From Firmicutes bacterium ADurb.Bin193 (GTDB lineage: Bacteria > Bacillota > Clostridia > Monoglobales > Firm-18): a stretch of DNA of 64,000 nucleotides. The position numbers were made by a program, and so were the translations under genes. The notes beneath the pieces were generated by a model. The model had not been told where the DNA came from. It made no database searches and saw only the letters and a list, made by a program, of their open reading frames with translations. This document shows, in pieces, positions 9,445-18,101 of the stretch (positions are counted from its first letter, which is position 1; each line of letters starts with the position of its first letter). The stretch spans positions 124,001-188,000 of the forward strand of contig MWCQ01000001.1 of NCBI GenBank assembly GCA_002070105.1, in the 5' to 3' direction.

Positions 9445-10122
9445 GTGAACGAAAAAATCCTCATTGTCGAGGACGAGGAAAAGATCGCGCGGTTTGTCGA
9501 GATGGAGCTTTTATACGAAGGCTATACGGTTGAAAAGGCCTTCAACGGACGGCTTGGGCTTGAACTTGCCCTAAAGGGCGGTTATGACATTATTGTGCTT
9601 GACATTATGCTTCCGGGCATAAACGGAATGGAAATTCTCCGCCGCGTCCGCAAGACAAGCGATGTCCCCATTATTATGCTTACTGCAAGGGATACCGTTA
9701 TCGATAAGGTTACGGGCCTCGACTGTGGCGCGGACGACTATATCACAAAGCCCTTTGAAATTGAGGAGCTTCTTGCAAGGATACGAAGGATTTTAAGGAA
9801 AAAGCCTGCCGGCCCTGCGGCCGATAGGCTTTTTGCCTGCGGTCTTACTCTGGATACCGATCGGCATACTGCCTCATTCGGTAATGTACCCATTGACCTT
9901 ACCAAAAGAGAGTTCGACCTTTTAAGGTATCTGCTTGAAAACAAGGGCATTGTCCTCTCGCGCGAAACACTGCTTGACAAGGTCTGGGGTTATGACTTCG
10001 CGGGCGACACAAACGCCGTTGATGTTTATGTCCGCTATCTGCGAAGCAAAATCGATGATGTTTTCGGGATAAAGCTTATACATACAATAAGGGGAGTGGG
10101 GTATGTGATTAAAGATGAGTGA
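9445..10122 (+). CDS. OmpR/PhoB-family response regulator
   Basis: The 225-residue protein has a receiver domain (1-115) with acidic pocket E9-D10, phospho-acceptor Asp53 in LDIMLPG, the LTARD Thr and the conserved KPFE Lys. A winged-helix DNA-binding domain follows (about 130-225) with LTKREFDLLRYL and the typical RGVGYVI ending. A GTG start follows GGGTGA. It overlaps the kinase gene by 8 bp, so the two are a cognate pair. The target genes are unknown; the DUF4342 gene upstream is a candidate. Confidence 0.94.
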   Translation: MNEKILIVEDEEKIARFVEMELLYEGYTVEKAFNGRLGLELALKGGYDIIVLDIMLPGINGMEILRRVRKTSDVPIIMLTARDTVIDKVTGLDCGADDYITKPFEIEELLARIRRILRKKPAGPAADRLFACGLTLDTDRHTASFGNVPIDLTKREFDLLRYLLENKGIVLSRETLLDKVWGYDFAGDTNAVDVYVRYLRSKIDDVFGIKLIHTIRGVGYVIKDE

Positions 10123-11530
10123 TAATAAAAAGGTTAACTCCTCAATCGTATTCAGACTTAATTCATGGCATATTTCAAGGCTTTTTTTGCAGTTTTTATG
10201 GATAAATACAGTTGTTACCCTTCTCTTTTCTGGCGCGCTTTTATATCACGCCGAATATAAGATGGCAGGCGAGGCGTGGAAATCCGCGCCGACCGCAGAT
10301 CTTTCCCCTTCCACACCCCGCGGAATAAAGGTTCCTTATTTTTTCAATAAACTCCTTCCCGAAACGACTCAAAATGCCGTTCGTACATTCTATACCGACA
10401 TGCGATACGGCTCGTTTTGGGATAAGGTTCGGGGACTTAAATATGTAATGTGGATTCCGAAAGACGGTTTATATTTTTCGATTGAATATAATACAGGCGA
10501 AATACTCGGAATTTTTTTGAATCTATTTATCGTTTTAGTCGTGCTTGAACTTTTGTACCTTTTCAGCAGTATCGGAAAAGGCGCAAGGGCAATGCGGCGC
10601 GCGCTTTTGCCTATCGAGGTTCTGACGGAAACGACGCGCAGTATCAACCAGGCACAGGGGCAAAAACCATCGTTACAGCTTCGTGACCTTACCGGCGCAA
10701 TCGACAACATAAACGCAACGCGCCTCGGGCTTGACAAACGCATTTCGGTAAGCTCCGACCAAAAGGAGCTTAAGGAACTTGCAAAGGCGATAAACGGAAT
10801 GCTTGACCGTATAAACGAGGCGTACCGCTCGCAAATCAGGTTTGTTTCGGATGCCTCGCATGAGCTTCGTACGCCCATAGCCGTTATACAGGGGTACGCA
10901 AATCTTCTTGACCGCTGGGGAAAAAATGACGAAAAGGCGCTTGAGGAGTCGATAGAGGCGATAAAAAGCGAAGCCGAAAACATGAAAAACCTTGTGGAAC
11001 AGCTGCTATTCCTTGCAAGGGGTGACAACGACTCAATGCAGCTTAATATCGAGTCGTTTGACATCGGAGCATTGGTGTCAGAGGTCATAAGGGAAACGGT
11101 TATGATTGATCCCGACCATAAATTTTCGTCAGAAACCGAACCCGACATTTTCATTGACGGCGATGTTCAGCTTGTTAAGCAGGCAATCAGAATTTTTGTC
11201 GACAACAGCATAAAATATTCACCCTCCGGCGAGGATATAAAGGTCACTACCCGAAGCGACGGAAATTATGCAAAAATCACGGTTCAGGACAACGGAATCG
11301 GGATTTCGGGCGAAAATCTTCCTAATGTGTTTGACCGCTTCTTCCGCTCGGACGACTCCCGCACGAGAAAAACGGGCGGTACGGGGCTTGGGTTTGCAAT
11401 CGCAAAATGGATTGTAGACAGGCACGGCGGGACGGTCGAGATATTAAGCCGAAAGGATTTGGGTACAAGAGTAACCGTATCGCTTGTAAAAAGCAGTGAG
11501 AGTAATGCGCAAAAATCCGAATCGGTATGA
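10115..11530 (+). CDS. sensor histidine kinase
   Basis: The 471-residue membrane kinase has two transmembrane helices (about 25-45 and 132-152) around an extracytoplasmic domain of some 85 residues, a HAMP-like linker, the HisKA box SDASHELRTP with His249, and a HATPase_c domain with N, DNGIGI, the F box and GGTGLGFAIAK. It should phosphorylate the response regulator it overlaps. The sensed signal cannot be told from the sequence. Confidence 0.93.
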   Translation: MSDNKKVNSSIVFRLNSWHISRLFLQFLWINTVVTLLFSGALLYHAEYKMAGEAWKSAPTADLSPSTPRGIKVPYFFNKLLPETTQNAVRTFYTDMRYGSFWDKVRGLKYVMWIPKDGLYFSIEYNTGEILGIFLNLFIVLVVLELLYLFSSIGKGARAMRRALLPIEVLTETTRSINQAQGQKPSLQLRDLTGAIDNINATRLGLDKRISVSSDQKELKELAKAINGMLDRINEAYRSQIRFVSDASHELRTPIAVIQGYANLLDRWGKNDEKALEESIEAIKSEAENMKNLVEQLLFLARGDNDSMQLNIESFDIGALVSEVIRETVMIDPDHKFSSETEPDIFIDGDVQLVKQAIRIFVDNSIKYSPSGEDIKVTTRSDGNYAKITVQDNGIGISGENLPNVFDRFFRSDDSRTRKTGGTGLGFAIAKWIVDRHGGTVEILSRKDLGTRVTVSLVKSSESNAQKSESV

Positions 11531-11583
11531 TTTTTGCATAATTGATATTTCAAAGACACACCCTAAATGCGGGAGGTGTTAAT

Positions 11584-11700
11584 TTGAAAGATAAGACAGC
11601 TTACAAAAACAAAAAAACCAATACACCCGACAACAAAAATCAAAATAAGAATCACAATGCAAAAAAGGAAGCATTCGGCCCCAATACCAAAAGAGGCTGA
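11584..11700 (+). CDS. small basic Asn/Lys-rich protein (38 aa)
   Basis: A 38-residue reading frame starts at TTG behind a strong GGGAGGTG and ends just before the AI-2E gene's stop region. It is highly hydrophilic, rich in Lys and Asn, and ends AKKEAFGPNTKRG. Composition and size resemble minor small acid-soluble spore proteins, and two similar mini-genes occur at 33.7-34.0 kb, but I recognise no family. The ribosome-binding site is the main evidence for expression. Confidence 0.55.
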   Translation: MKDKTAYKNKKTNTPDNKNQNKNHNAKKEAFGPNTKRG

Positions 11701-11714
11701 TAATTATCCCCCGA

Positions 11715-12704
11715 CTATGCCGGGGGATAATTGTTTTTTTGTCCGAGAGTATCTATTATTTCGTTTGCCACAGACCTTATCATTCCGCAGACCGGCACGG
11801 CAAGAAGCATACCGCCGAAGCCGAAGATATGACCGCCCACGATCACGGCCATTATGGTAACAATCGGGTGAAGCCCTACATGTCCTCCGAGTATCTTCGG
11901 GGATACATATATATTTTCGATTTGTTGTGCGGCTACAAACAATACAACAGTCCATACGGCCTTTCGGGGTGACTGCGCCGCCGCCGCAAGCACAGCGGGA
12001 ATACTGCCCAAAAACGAGCCGAAATAGGGTATAATGCCGGATATCCCCGCAAAAAGGGCAAGAAAAAGCGCCTGCCTGACCCCGATTATGAGCAGACCCG
12101 CAAAAAGAATTGTTCCCGTAATCGCCGCAACGGTAAGCTGACCCGTGAAAAATCTTCGCAAAACACCGTCAATACTCCTCGAGACATTCAAAGCGAATTT
12201 GTGCCAGCTTTTCGGTATAAGCTCTAAAAGTGATGTTTTAATCTTTTCTCTGTCAAGTATCATGTAAAAGCTTAAAACAAGCCCAAGCGCAATATTTACA
12301 ACAACGCCTATTGTTGAAAAAAATGTTGAAACCACATTCCCTATATATCCGAAAAGCTGGGTTCCGAATTTTGTTACGACACTGTCAATGCTTTGCGGAA
12401 GCTCAAGCGAAAGTGAGGCAAGGTATTCGCTTACCGCCTTTTGAACGGACAGGACGCCCGAAAACAAATACGGAACGCCTATCCACAATACGGAAAAAAT
12501 AATAATTATTACCGTCAGGTAAATAAATATAAGGGCAACCTTCCTTTTAAGTCCTCTTTTTTCAAGGCGTGTAACGGCGGGCGTAAGTATATACGCAAAA
12601 ACGGAGCCTAAAAAAAGAGGCGCAAGGCTTTCCCCCGCCGCAAACAGTATTACTATTACGATTGTCGCTATTACAGCAAGCAAAATCACTCTCGCTTTTT
12701 TCAT
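11715..12704 (-). CDS. AI-2E family transporter (PerM/YtvI-like permease)
   Basis: The 329-residue integral membrane protein shows the AI-2E/UPF0118 topology of about seven or eight helices. It has the conserved ALFAGISGIIPYFGSFLGSIPA segment near residues 215-235 and a QQIENIYVSPKILGGHVGLHP-like block near 258-280, which are hallmarks of the family. Members export AI-2, act as Na+/H+ antiporters, or (YtvI) are tied to sporulation; the substrate here is unknown. AAGGAG precedes the ATG. Confidence 0.88.
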   Translation of the reverse strand: MKKARVILLAVIATIVIVILFAAGESLAPLFLGSVFAYILTPAVTRLEKRGLKRKVALIFIYLTVIIIIFSVLWIGVPYLFSGVLSVQKAVSEYLASLSLELPQSIDSVVTKFGTQLFGYIGNVVSTFFSTIGVVVNIALGLVLSFYMILDREKIKTSLLELIPKSWHKFALNVSRSIDGVLRRFFTGQLTVAAITGTILFAGLLIIGVRQALFLALFAGISGIIPYFGSFLGSIPAVLAAAAQSPRKAVWTVVLFVAAQQIENIYVSPKILGGHVGLHPIVTIMAVIVGGHIFGFGGMLLAVPVCGMIRSVANEIIDTLGQKNNYPPA

Positions 12705-12758
12705 ATCCGCTCCTTATTGGTGTTTATGTAATCGGCGCATTATTCGTGCGCCGGGCTA

Positions 12759-12935
12759 TTACCTTATTACATCCATTACATTATCCGCAATCTGTCCTAT
12801 TGTAGTAAACATTCTTGAAGTTTTTTTTGCAAAACGGCGACGGTCATGCTCATCGACGGGGTTTGCAACCATTGATATGCCGATCCCTATAACCGCTCCC
12901 GTAATCATTCCTTTTACAAACGAACCTGTATTCAT
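12759..12935 (-). CDS. small YtxH-like membrane protein
   Basis: A 58-residue protein starting MNTGSFVKG with one glycine-rich transmembrane stretch (residues about 8-26) and a basic cytoplasmic tail, resembling YtxH-like envelope proteins. The start is set by AGGGAGAG just upstream; an in-frame ATG 21 bp earlier lacks a site. It follows the PRC-barrel gene by 4 bp and probably shares its transcript. Function is unknown. Confidence 0.65.
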   Translation of the reverse strand: MNTGSFVKGMITGAVIGIGISMVANPVDEHDRRRFAKKTSRMFTTIGQIADNVMDVIR

Positions 12936-12939
12936 ACGC

Positions 12940-13422
12940 TCACTCTCCCTTATCATTTATTTCAACATTATTATTACCAAAAACAATATCATTATTAACA
13001 TTTATATTTTTCCTGCCGTACAAAACATCCTCGGCGAACCCGTTTGAAACCTCAAAAAAGGCGATTTTCCCCTCCTCGGAATTGTAGATTATATCGCTGA
13101 TTTTCCCTATTACTCCGCCCGATTTCGTAATATGCGTACCCGCTGTCTGACGGCGAAAGGTTTTATAGTTGTTTTGTTCCTTTAAAAAAGCGGAAGATGT
13201 CAGTGCATTTTTGTCCTCAATCCAGATTAAATTGTTGTCCATATTTTTCACATTTTCGGCGGGCAAAAAACGCGTGGGCTTCATAAAGCTTCCCATGGCT
13301 ACAACATAACCCGCAAAGCTCATTTTGCCGAAGTCAAACACAACATCGCTGATGTGACCTATCTTCTCTTTGCTGTTTTCACACATAACGGGCAGATTTA
13401 TAAGTTTAGTTACCTTTTCCAT
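12940..13422 (-). CDS. PRC-barrel domain protein
   Basis: The 160-residue protein contains two PRC-barrel-like repeats: one around residues 5-75 (EKIGHISDVVFDF) and one around 90-150 (GGVIGKISDIIYN). Similar two-barrel proteins occur in sporulating Firmicutes (YlmC/YmxH class and larger relatives), where they are linked to RNA metabolism or sporulation, but no activity is established. It is co-directional with the YtxH-like gene. Domain assignment is by motif recognition only. Confidence 0.72.
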   Translation of the reverse strand: MEKVTKLINLPVMCENSKEKIGHISDVVFDFGKMSFAGYVVAMGSFMKPTRFLPAENVKNMDNNLIWIEDKNALTSSAFLKEQNNYKTFRRQTAGTHITKSGGVIGKISDIIYNSEEGKIAFFEVSNGFAEDVLYGRKNINVNNDIVFGNNNVEINDKGE

Positions 13423-13617
13423 ATTATCACCGATAATAACGCATCAGTAGAAAAAATTACGATTGTAGAAATTTTTTCTTACCTTTGCGCGTTTCAACGA
13501 AGCGGGGATATACGCCCGCTGCTTGTTTCAGGAATTGATACCCGCCGCCTAAACAAATTCTGAGGCGAGGAACATCTTAGCGTAGTTATATTATTTACTG
13601 TTTTCGCAAAAAATATA

Positions 13618-13646
13618 TTGACAACTAAAAATTTCGGGTATAAAAT
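13618..13646 (+). promoter_or_regulatory. sigma-A type promoter of the FMN riboswitch-ribU transcript
   Basis: TTGACA (13618-13623) and TAAAAT (13641-13646) are 17 bp apart, just upstream of the riboswitch. The intergenic stretch before it (13423-13617) shows no gene. Confidence 0.7.
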
Positions 13647-13653
13647 TAAATTA

Positions 13654-13793
13654 AACTTCAGGGACGGGTGAAATTCCCTACCGGCGGTACAGCCCGCGAG
13701 CCTTTGGTCTTATCCATTGGCAGATTCGGTGAAACTCCGAGGCCGACAGTGAAAGCCTTTTTTGAGTTGGCTTAAGTCTGGATGAAAGAAGAC
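13654..13793 (+). ncRNA. FMN riboswitch (RFN element)
   Basis: The conserved core GGGTGAAATTCCCTACCGG, the GCCCGCGAGCC arm, the CCGACAGTGAAAG block and the final GGATGAAAGAAG are all present in order, closed by a short CTTC/GAAG P1 stem. FMN binding should favour the terminator that follows, lowering expression of ribU. The class and the target agree with known biology. Confidence 0.95.
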
Positions 13794-13810
13794 ATAACTT
13801 TGTTTATGTT

Positions 13811-13842
13811 GTCCCGTTTTTTATAAAACGGGACTTTTTTGT
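13811..13842 (+). terminator. expression-platform terminator of the FMN riboswitch
   Basis: GTCCCGTTTT pairs perfectly with AAAACGGGAC around TTAT and is followed by TTTTTT. It lies directly after the aptamer, as expected for transcriptional control. Further on, GTCAGGATT (13841-13849) can pair with AATCCTGAC (13904-13912). Confidence 0.9.
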
Positions 13843-13969
13843 CAGGATTATTGCTAATAAGCAAAGCGGTCAAAACCGTTAACTACGGGTTGTTGCAGGG
13901 AAGAATCCTGACTCTTCCGAAAATATATTTCAATATCCCTGAAAACTATGAAAAGGAGAATGATGCAAA

Positions 13970-14506
13970 GTGAAAAACAAACGATTAAAAAAAGTTACGG
14001 TAACTGCAATTATGGCGGCATTGGCGACGGTTCTGATGTTTATTGAAACACCCCTGCCCCTTTTCCCGCCCTTTTTGAAGCTTGACATAAGCGACCTTCC
14101 CGCGGTGATATGCGCTTTTGCAATCGGACCGCTCTGGGGAGTTTTGGTTGAGCTTATCAAAAACCTTGTCCATATGACATCCACCCAAACCGCCCTGGTC
14201 GGCGAAACGGCAAACTTTATCGTCGGCGCTTCCTTTACCCTTTGCGCAGGTATAATCTACAAAAAAAGGCATACAAAAAAAGGCGCTGTTGTAGGCCTTG
14301 CGGCAGGTATTCTTTCAATGGCGCTTGCGGGGGTTGTTGCCAATTATTTAATTTTATTGCCGCTTTATTCTCCCAATCTGCCCGAAGCCGAAAAGGCTTC
14401 CCTTGTCTTTTACGGTATTACTCCCTTCAATCTTTTAAAGGGCGTAATTTTGTCGGCTATAACTCTATTTATCTATAAGCCGTTATCCTCCATCCTCCAT
14501 CGCTGA
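13970..14506 (+). CDS. ribU: riboflavin ECF transporter S component RibU
   Basis: The 178-residue membrane protein has about six helices and the N-terminal TVTAIMAALATVLMFIETP-like region and LKLDISDLPAVI block seen in RibU substrate-binding subunits of ECF transporters. It works with the shared EcfA-EcfA'-EcfT energy module, not found here. The FMN riboswitch upstream makes riboflavin the likely substrate. The GTG start follows AAAAGGAGAA; an overlapping ATG at 13963 is in another frame. Confidence 0.93.
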   Translation: MKNKRLKKVTVTAIMAALATVLMFIETPLPLFPPFLKLDISDLPAVICAFAIGPLWGVLVELIKNLVHMTSTQTALVGETANFIVGASFTLCAGIIYKKRHTKKGAVVGLAAGILSMALAGVVANYLILLPLYSPNLPEAEKASLVFYGITPFNLLKGVILSAITLFIYKPLSSILHR

Positions 14507-14688
14507 CCTTACCCGCAGGGATAAAGGCAGATTGATATTTTTCTGCTTGGTCTATTGAAAATATGACCTTTGTATGATAAACTGTTTTCGAAATTTACAA
14601 AACAATAAACCTCGGTTTACAGGGATAATTATTTTCGCTAATCCCGATACTATGTTTTGACGATTATTATAATAACCGAGGTGTAAAG

Positions 14689-15684
14689 ATGAATTTTAAC
14701 GCGGTATACTATGAGCCTGACAGCCTTAATTATACGCTTGGCAGGGAGCTTAAACAAAAGTATGATTCACTTCCGTGGACACCGATTGAAAGCCACAACA
14801 AAATTGTGGAAATGACCTCAAAACCAAATACGGAATTTGCAAAAATGAAGAAAAACCTTATTATCGGCGTCAGGAAAACACACAAGTATGTGGAAAACCA
14901 AAAGGTTTCGGATTTTCTTGTGCCCTATACATCATCGGGCTGCAGCGCGTCCTGCCTCTATTGCTATTTGGTTTGCAATTACAACAAATGCTCCTATTTA
15001 AGACTGTTCGTAAATCGCGAACAGATGCTGGATAAAATCATAAAAACCGCAACCAAAAGCGAAAGGCCTCTTACCTTTGAAATAGGCAGCAACAGCGATT
15101 TGGTGCTTGAAAACACCATAACGGGCAACCTTAAATGGACAATAGAAAATTTTAATAAAACCTCAAACGGCTTTTTAACATTCCCCACAAAGTTTGATAT
15201 GGTCGGTCCCTTGCTGAATCTTGAGCACGGGGGCAGGGTAATATTCCGCATGAGCGTCAATCCCGAATTCATCATACGAAAGACGGAGTTTGGCACATCT
15301 TCGCTTGATGCAAGGATTAAGGCGGTCAACAACATGTGCGAGGCGGGATACAAAACGGGCATACTTATTGCGCCCGTTGTTCAGATTAACGGGTGGGAAA
15401 AGCTTTACGGCGAACTTATCTCATATTTAGCCGACAGGCTTTCGGAAAAGGTAAAAAAACAGCTTTTTATAGAATGTATCTTTATGACATACAGCTATGT
15501 GCACCGTGCAATTAACGCCGAAGCGTTTCCGAACGCCATAGAGCTTTACGACAAAGAGAAAATGACGGGCGGCGGTCGGGGTAAATACTATTACAGACAG
15601 CAGTTAAAGGCTTATGGGGAGGATTTTTTAAGACAGGAGCTTTCGCAAAAGCTGAGTGAGGCTGAAATATTATATTTTTGTTAA
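14689..15684 (+). CDS. splB: spore photoproduct lyase
   Basis: This 331-residue radical SAM enzyme repairs the thymine dimer (spore photoproduct) that UV makes in spore DNA. The [4Fe-4S] motif CSASCLYC (C85, C89, C92) is present, and the NKCSYLRLFVN segment holds Cys101, the counterpart of the H-donor Cys141 of Bacillus. Length is near the family norm. GAGGTG precedes the ATG. It stands alone and supports a sporulating organism. Confidence 0.93.
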   Translation: MNFNAVYYEPDSLNYTLGRELKQKYDSLPWTPIESHNKIVEMTSKPNTEFAKMKKNLIIGVRKTHKYVENQKVSDFLVPYTSSGCSASCLYCYLVCNYNKCSYLRLFVNREQMLDKIIKTATKSERPLTFEIGSNSDLVLENTITGNLKWTIENFNKTSNGFLTFPTKFDMVGPLLNLEHGGRVIFRMSVNPEFIIRKTEFGTSSLDARIKAVNNMCEAGYKTGILIAPVVQINGWEKLYGELISYLADRLSEKVKKQLFIECIFMTYSYVHRAINAEAFPNAIELYDKEKMTGGGRGKYYYRQQLKAYGEDFLRQELSQKLSEAEILYFC

Positions 15685-15698
15685 GGAGATGATACACT

Positions 15699-17198
15699 TT
15701 GGGCGTAACCAATGTTCTCGCATTCGATTTCGGCGCATCGAGCGGGCGTTCAATTTTGGGCTCTTTTGACGGTGATACAATAAAGCTTTCCGAAACACAC
15801 CGCTTTTCAAACGACCCCGTTTTTGTAAACGGACATTTATACTGGGACATACTCCGCCTTTTGTTTGAGATTAAGGCGGGCATTCTAAAGACCGCAAACA
15901 GCGGGCTCGGAGAGATTTCCGGAATCGGTATAGACACATGGGGCGTGGATTTCGGACTTATCGACAAAAACGGTGAACTGCTGGGTAACCCCTATCACTA
16001 CCGCGACAGCCGTACCGACGGAATGATTGCAAAAGCCAATGAGCTTGCGGGCGAGCTTGATATATACTGCGAAACCGGTATACAAACCTTGTGGTTTAAT
16101 ACGCTTTATCAGCTTTTAGCGGCAAAAGAAAACAGCCCTCACCTTCTGGGCGAGGCAAAAACGCTTTTGTTTATGCCCGACCTTATGAATTACTTTTTAA
16201 CGGGCGTTAAAACCACGGAGTATTCGATCGCTTCTACCTCTCAGCTTTTAAATATCGAAACACGCGATTGGTCGGATAAAATTTTTAAGAAATTCGGCTT
16301 TGACGAAACCCTTTTTACCGACATCGTTATGCCGGGGACCGTGATCGGAAAGATTAAAGAAGATATTGCGCAGGAGGCGGGTATACCCTCTGTCCCCGTA
16401 ATCGCCGTTACCTCACACGACACGGCAAGCGCAGTCGCAAGCGTACCCTTCGACAACCTCGAAAACAGCGTATACATAAGCTGCGGAACATGGTCACTGA
16501 TGGGTATGGAGCTTTCGCAGCCCCTTGTAAACGATATGACCCGAGAGTACAACTTTACAAACGAGGGCGGCGCGGAAAATACCATAAGGTTTTTGAAAAA
16601 CATTATGGGACTTTGGATTGTTCAGGAGTGCCGCAGATTCTGGCAGCGCACCGACAGCGGATTGACCTTTGCCACGCTTGAGAATCTGGCATCCGAGGCG
16701 GAGGGCTTTGTTTCGTTTATCGACTGTGACTATGAAGACTTCGGATCGCCGGGTAACATGCCCGAAAAGGTCAAAGATTATTGCAGAAGAACCAATCAGC
16801 CCGTCCCCGAATCAATGGGCGAGATTGTAAGATGCGTGGCGCAGAGTATTGCCCTTAAATACCGTTATACCATTGAATGTATTGAGGATATAACAGGCAA
16901 AAAAATCGAAACCATAAATATGGTCGGCGGCGGGATAAAGGACCGTATGCTGTGTCAGTTTACCGCAAATGCAACGGGCAGACCCGTTAAAGCAGGGCCT
17001 GTTGAGGCTACTGCGGCGGGGAATATCATTCTTCAGCTTATCGCGCTCGGGAAAATCGAGTCACTCGCAAAAGGGCGCGAAATAGTCAAAAATTCCTTTT
17101 CGACGGAGGATTACCTTCCGAAGGACAGCAAACTCTGGAATGAGGCGTATGAACGGTTTTTGAAAATACTATCATTACAAAAGGGCGGAGAAAAATGA
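15699..17198 (+). CDS. rhaB: rhamnulokinase (FGGY family)
   Basis: The 499-residue protein is an FGGY sugar kinase of the RhaB type, phosphorylating L-rhamnulose. The N-terminal LAFDFGASSGRSI phosphate loop, IGIDTWGVDFGL, CGTWSLMGMEL and NMVGGGIKD blocks match rhamnulokinases. The TTG start is supported by AAGGAGATGATAC. No rhamnose isomerase or aldolase is nearby, so its pathway partners must be elsewhere. Its stop overlaps the thyA start by 4 bp. Confidence 0.9.
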   Translation: MGVTNVLAFDFGASSGRSILGSFDGDTIKLSETHRFSNDPVFVNGHLYWDILRLLFEIKAGILKTANSGLGEISGIGIDTWGVDFGLIDKNGELLGNPYHYRDSRTDGMIAKANELAGELDIYCETGIQTLWFNTLYQLLAAKENSPHLLGEAKTLLFMPDLMNYFLTGVKTTEYSIASTSQLLNIETRDWSDKIFKKFGFDETLFTDIVMPGTVIGKIKEDIAQEAGIPSVPVIAVTSHDTASAVASVPFDNLENSVYISCGTWSLMGMELSQPLVNDMTREYNFTNEGGAENTIRFLKNIMGLWIVQECRRFWQRTDSGLTFATLENLASEAEGFVSFIDCDYEDFGSPGNMPEKVKDYCRRTNQPVPESMGEIVRCVAQSIALKYRYTIECIEDITGKKIETINMVGGGIKDRMLCQFTANATGRPVKAGPVEATAAGNIILQLIALGKIESLAKGREIVKNSFSTEDYLPKDSKLWNEAYERFLKILSLQKGGEK

Positions 17199-18025
17199 GC
17201 TTGGCAGATAAAATTTTTATAGAAAACTGCAAGGACATATTAAATAACGGCGTTTGGGACAGGGGGCACAATGTCAGACCCCGGTGGGACGACGGCTCGC
17301 CCGCCCATACAGTGAAAAGATTTTGCGTGGTGAACAGGTATGACCTGTCGGCCGAGTTTCCCATTCTCACCATACGGAAAACCAATTTTACCGCCGCGGT
17401 TGACGAGCTTTTGTGGATCTGGCAGAAAAAATCGAACAATATACGCGACTTAAACAGTAAAATCTGGAACGCCTGGGCGGACGAAAACGGCTCTATCGGC
17501 AAGGCATACGGCTATCAGCTCGGTATAAAGCACAAATACAGGGAGGGTATGTTTGACCAGGTGGACAGGCTTATATTCGACCTTAAAAACAATCCTCTGT
17601 CAAGGCGTATGATTACCAATATCTATAACCACGCCGATTTAAGCGAGATGAATCTATACCCCTGCGCATACAGCATGACCTTTAATGTCACCGAAGGAAG
17701 GCTTAACGCCATACTCAACCAACGCTCACAGGATATGCTTGTGGCAAACAACTGGAATGTTTGTCAGTATGCGGTTTTGGTACATATGCTGGCGCAGATA
17801 AGCAATCTGAAAGTCGGCGAGCTTGTTCATGTTATCGCGGACGCCCATATCTATGACAGGCATATTCCGATTTTGGAGGAAATTCTTGATAACAAGCAGT
17901 ATGACGCCCCCGAATTTTTTATTGACAAAAGCATAAAGGACTTTTATGACTTTAAAACGGACAGCGTCGGGCTTAAAGGCTATGAGTACAACACGCTGAA
18001 TAAAAAAATACCCGTTGCGGTTTAA
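17195..18025 (+). CDS. thyA: thymidylate synthase
   Basis: ThyA methylates dUMP to dTMP with methylene-THF. The 276-residue protein resembles the Bacillus ThyA/phage phi3T type: KELLWIWQ-like and IGKAYGYQLG blocks, active-site Cys in LYPCAY (Ala after Cys-adjacent position rather than the common His), QRSQDM, the Asn of NNWNVCQY and the HIYDRH motif. The ending is KIPVAV. It is embedded between two sugar-catabolism genes and overlaps rhaB by 4 bp, an odd context for a nucleotide enzyme. Confidence 0.93.
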   Translation: MSLADKIFIENCKDILNNGVWDRGHNVRPRWDDGSPAHTVKRFCVVNRYDLSAEFPILTIRKTNFTAAVDELLWIWQKKSNNIRDLNSKIWNAWADENGSIGKAYGYQLGIKHKYREGMFDQVDRLIFDLKNNPLSRRMITNIYNHADLSEMNLYPCAYSMTFNVTEGRLNAILNQRSQDMLVANNWNVCQYAVLVHMLAQISNLKVGELVHVIADAHIYDRHIPILEEILDNKQYDAPEFFIDKSIKDFYDFKTDSVGLKGYEYNTLNKKIPVAV

Positions 18026-18101
18026 GCGATTGCGTTCAAAGCGTGGTGTTTATTGCTTATCTGTTTCGCAATTATTTAATACAAAACAAGGAGTGTACGG
18101 A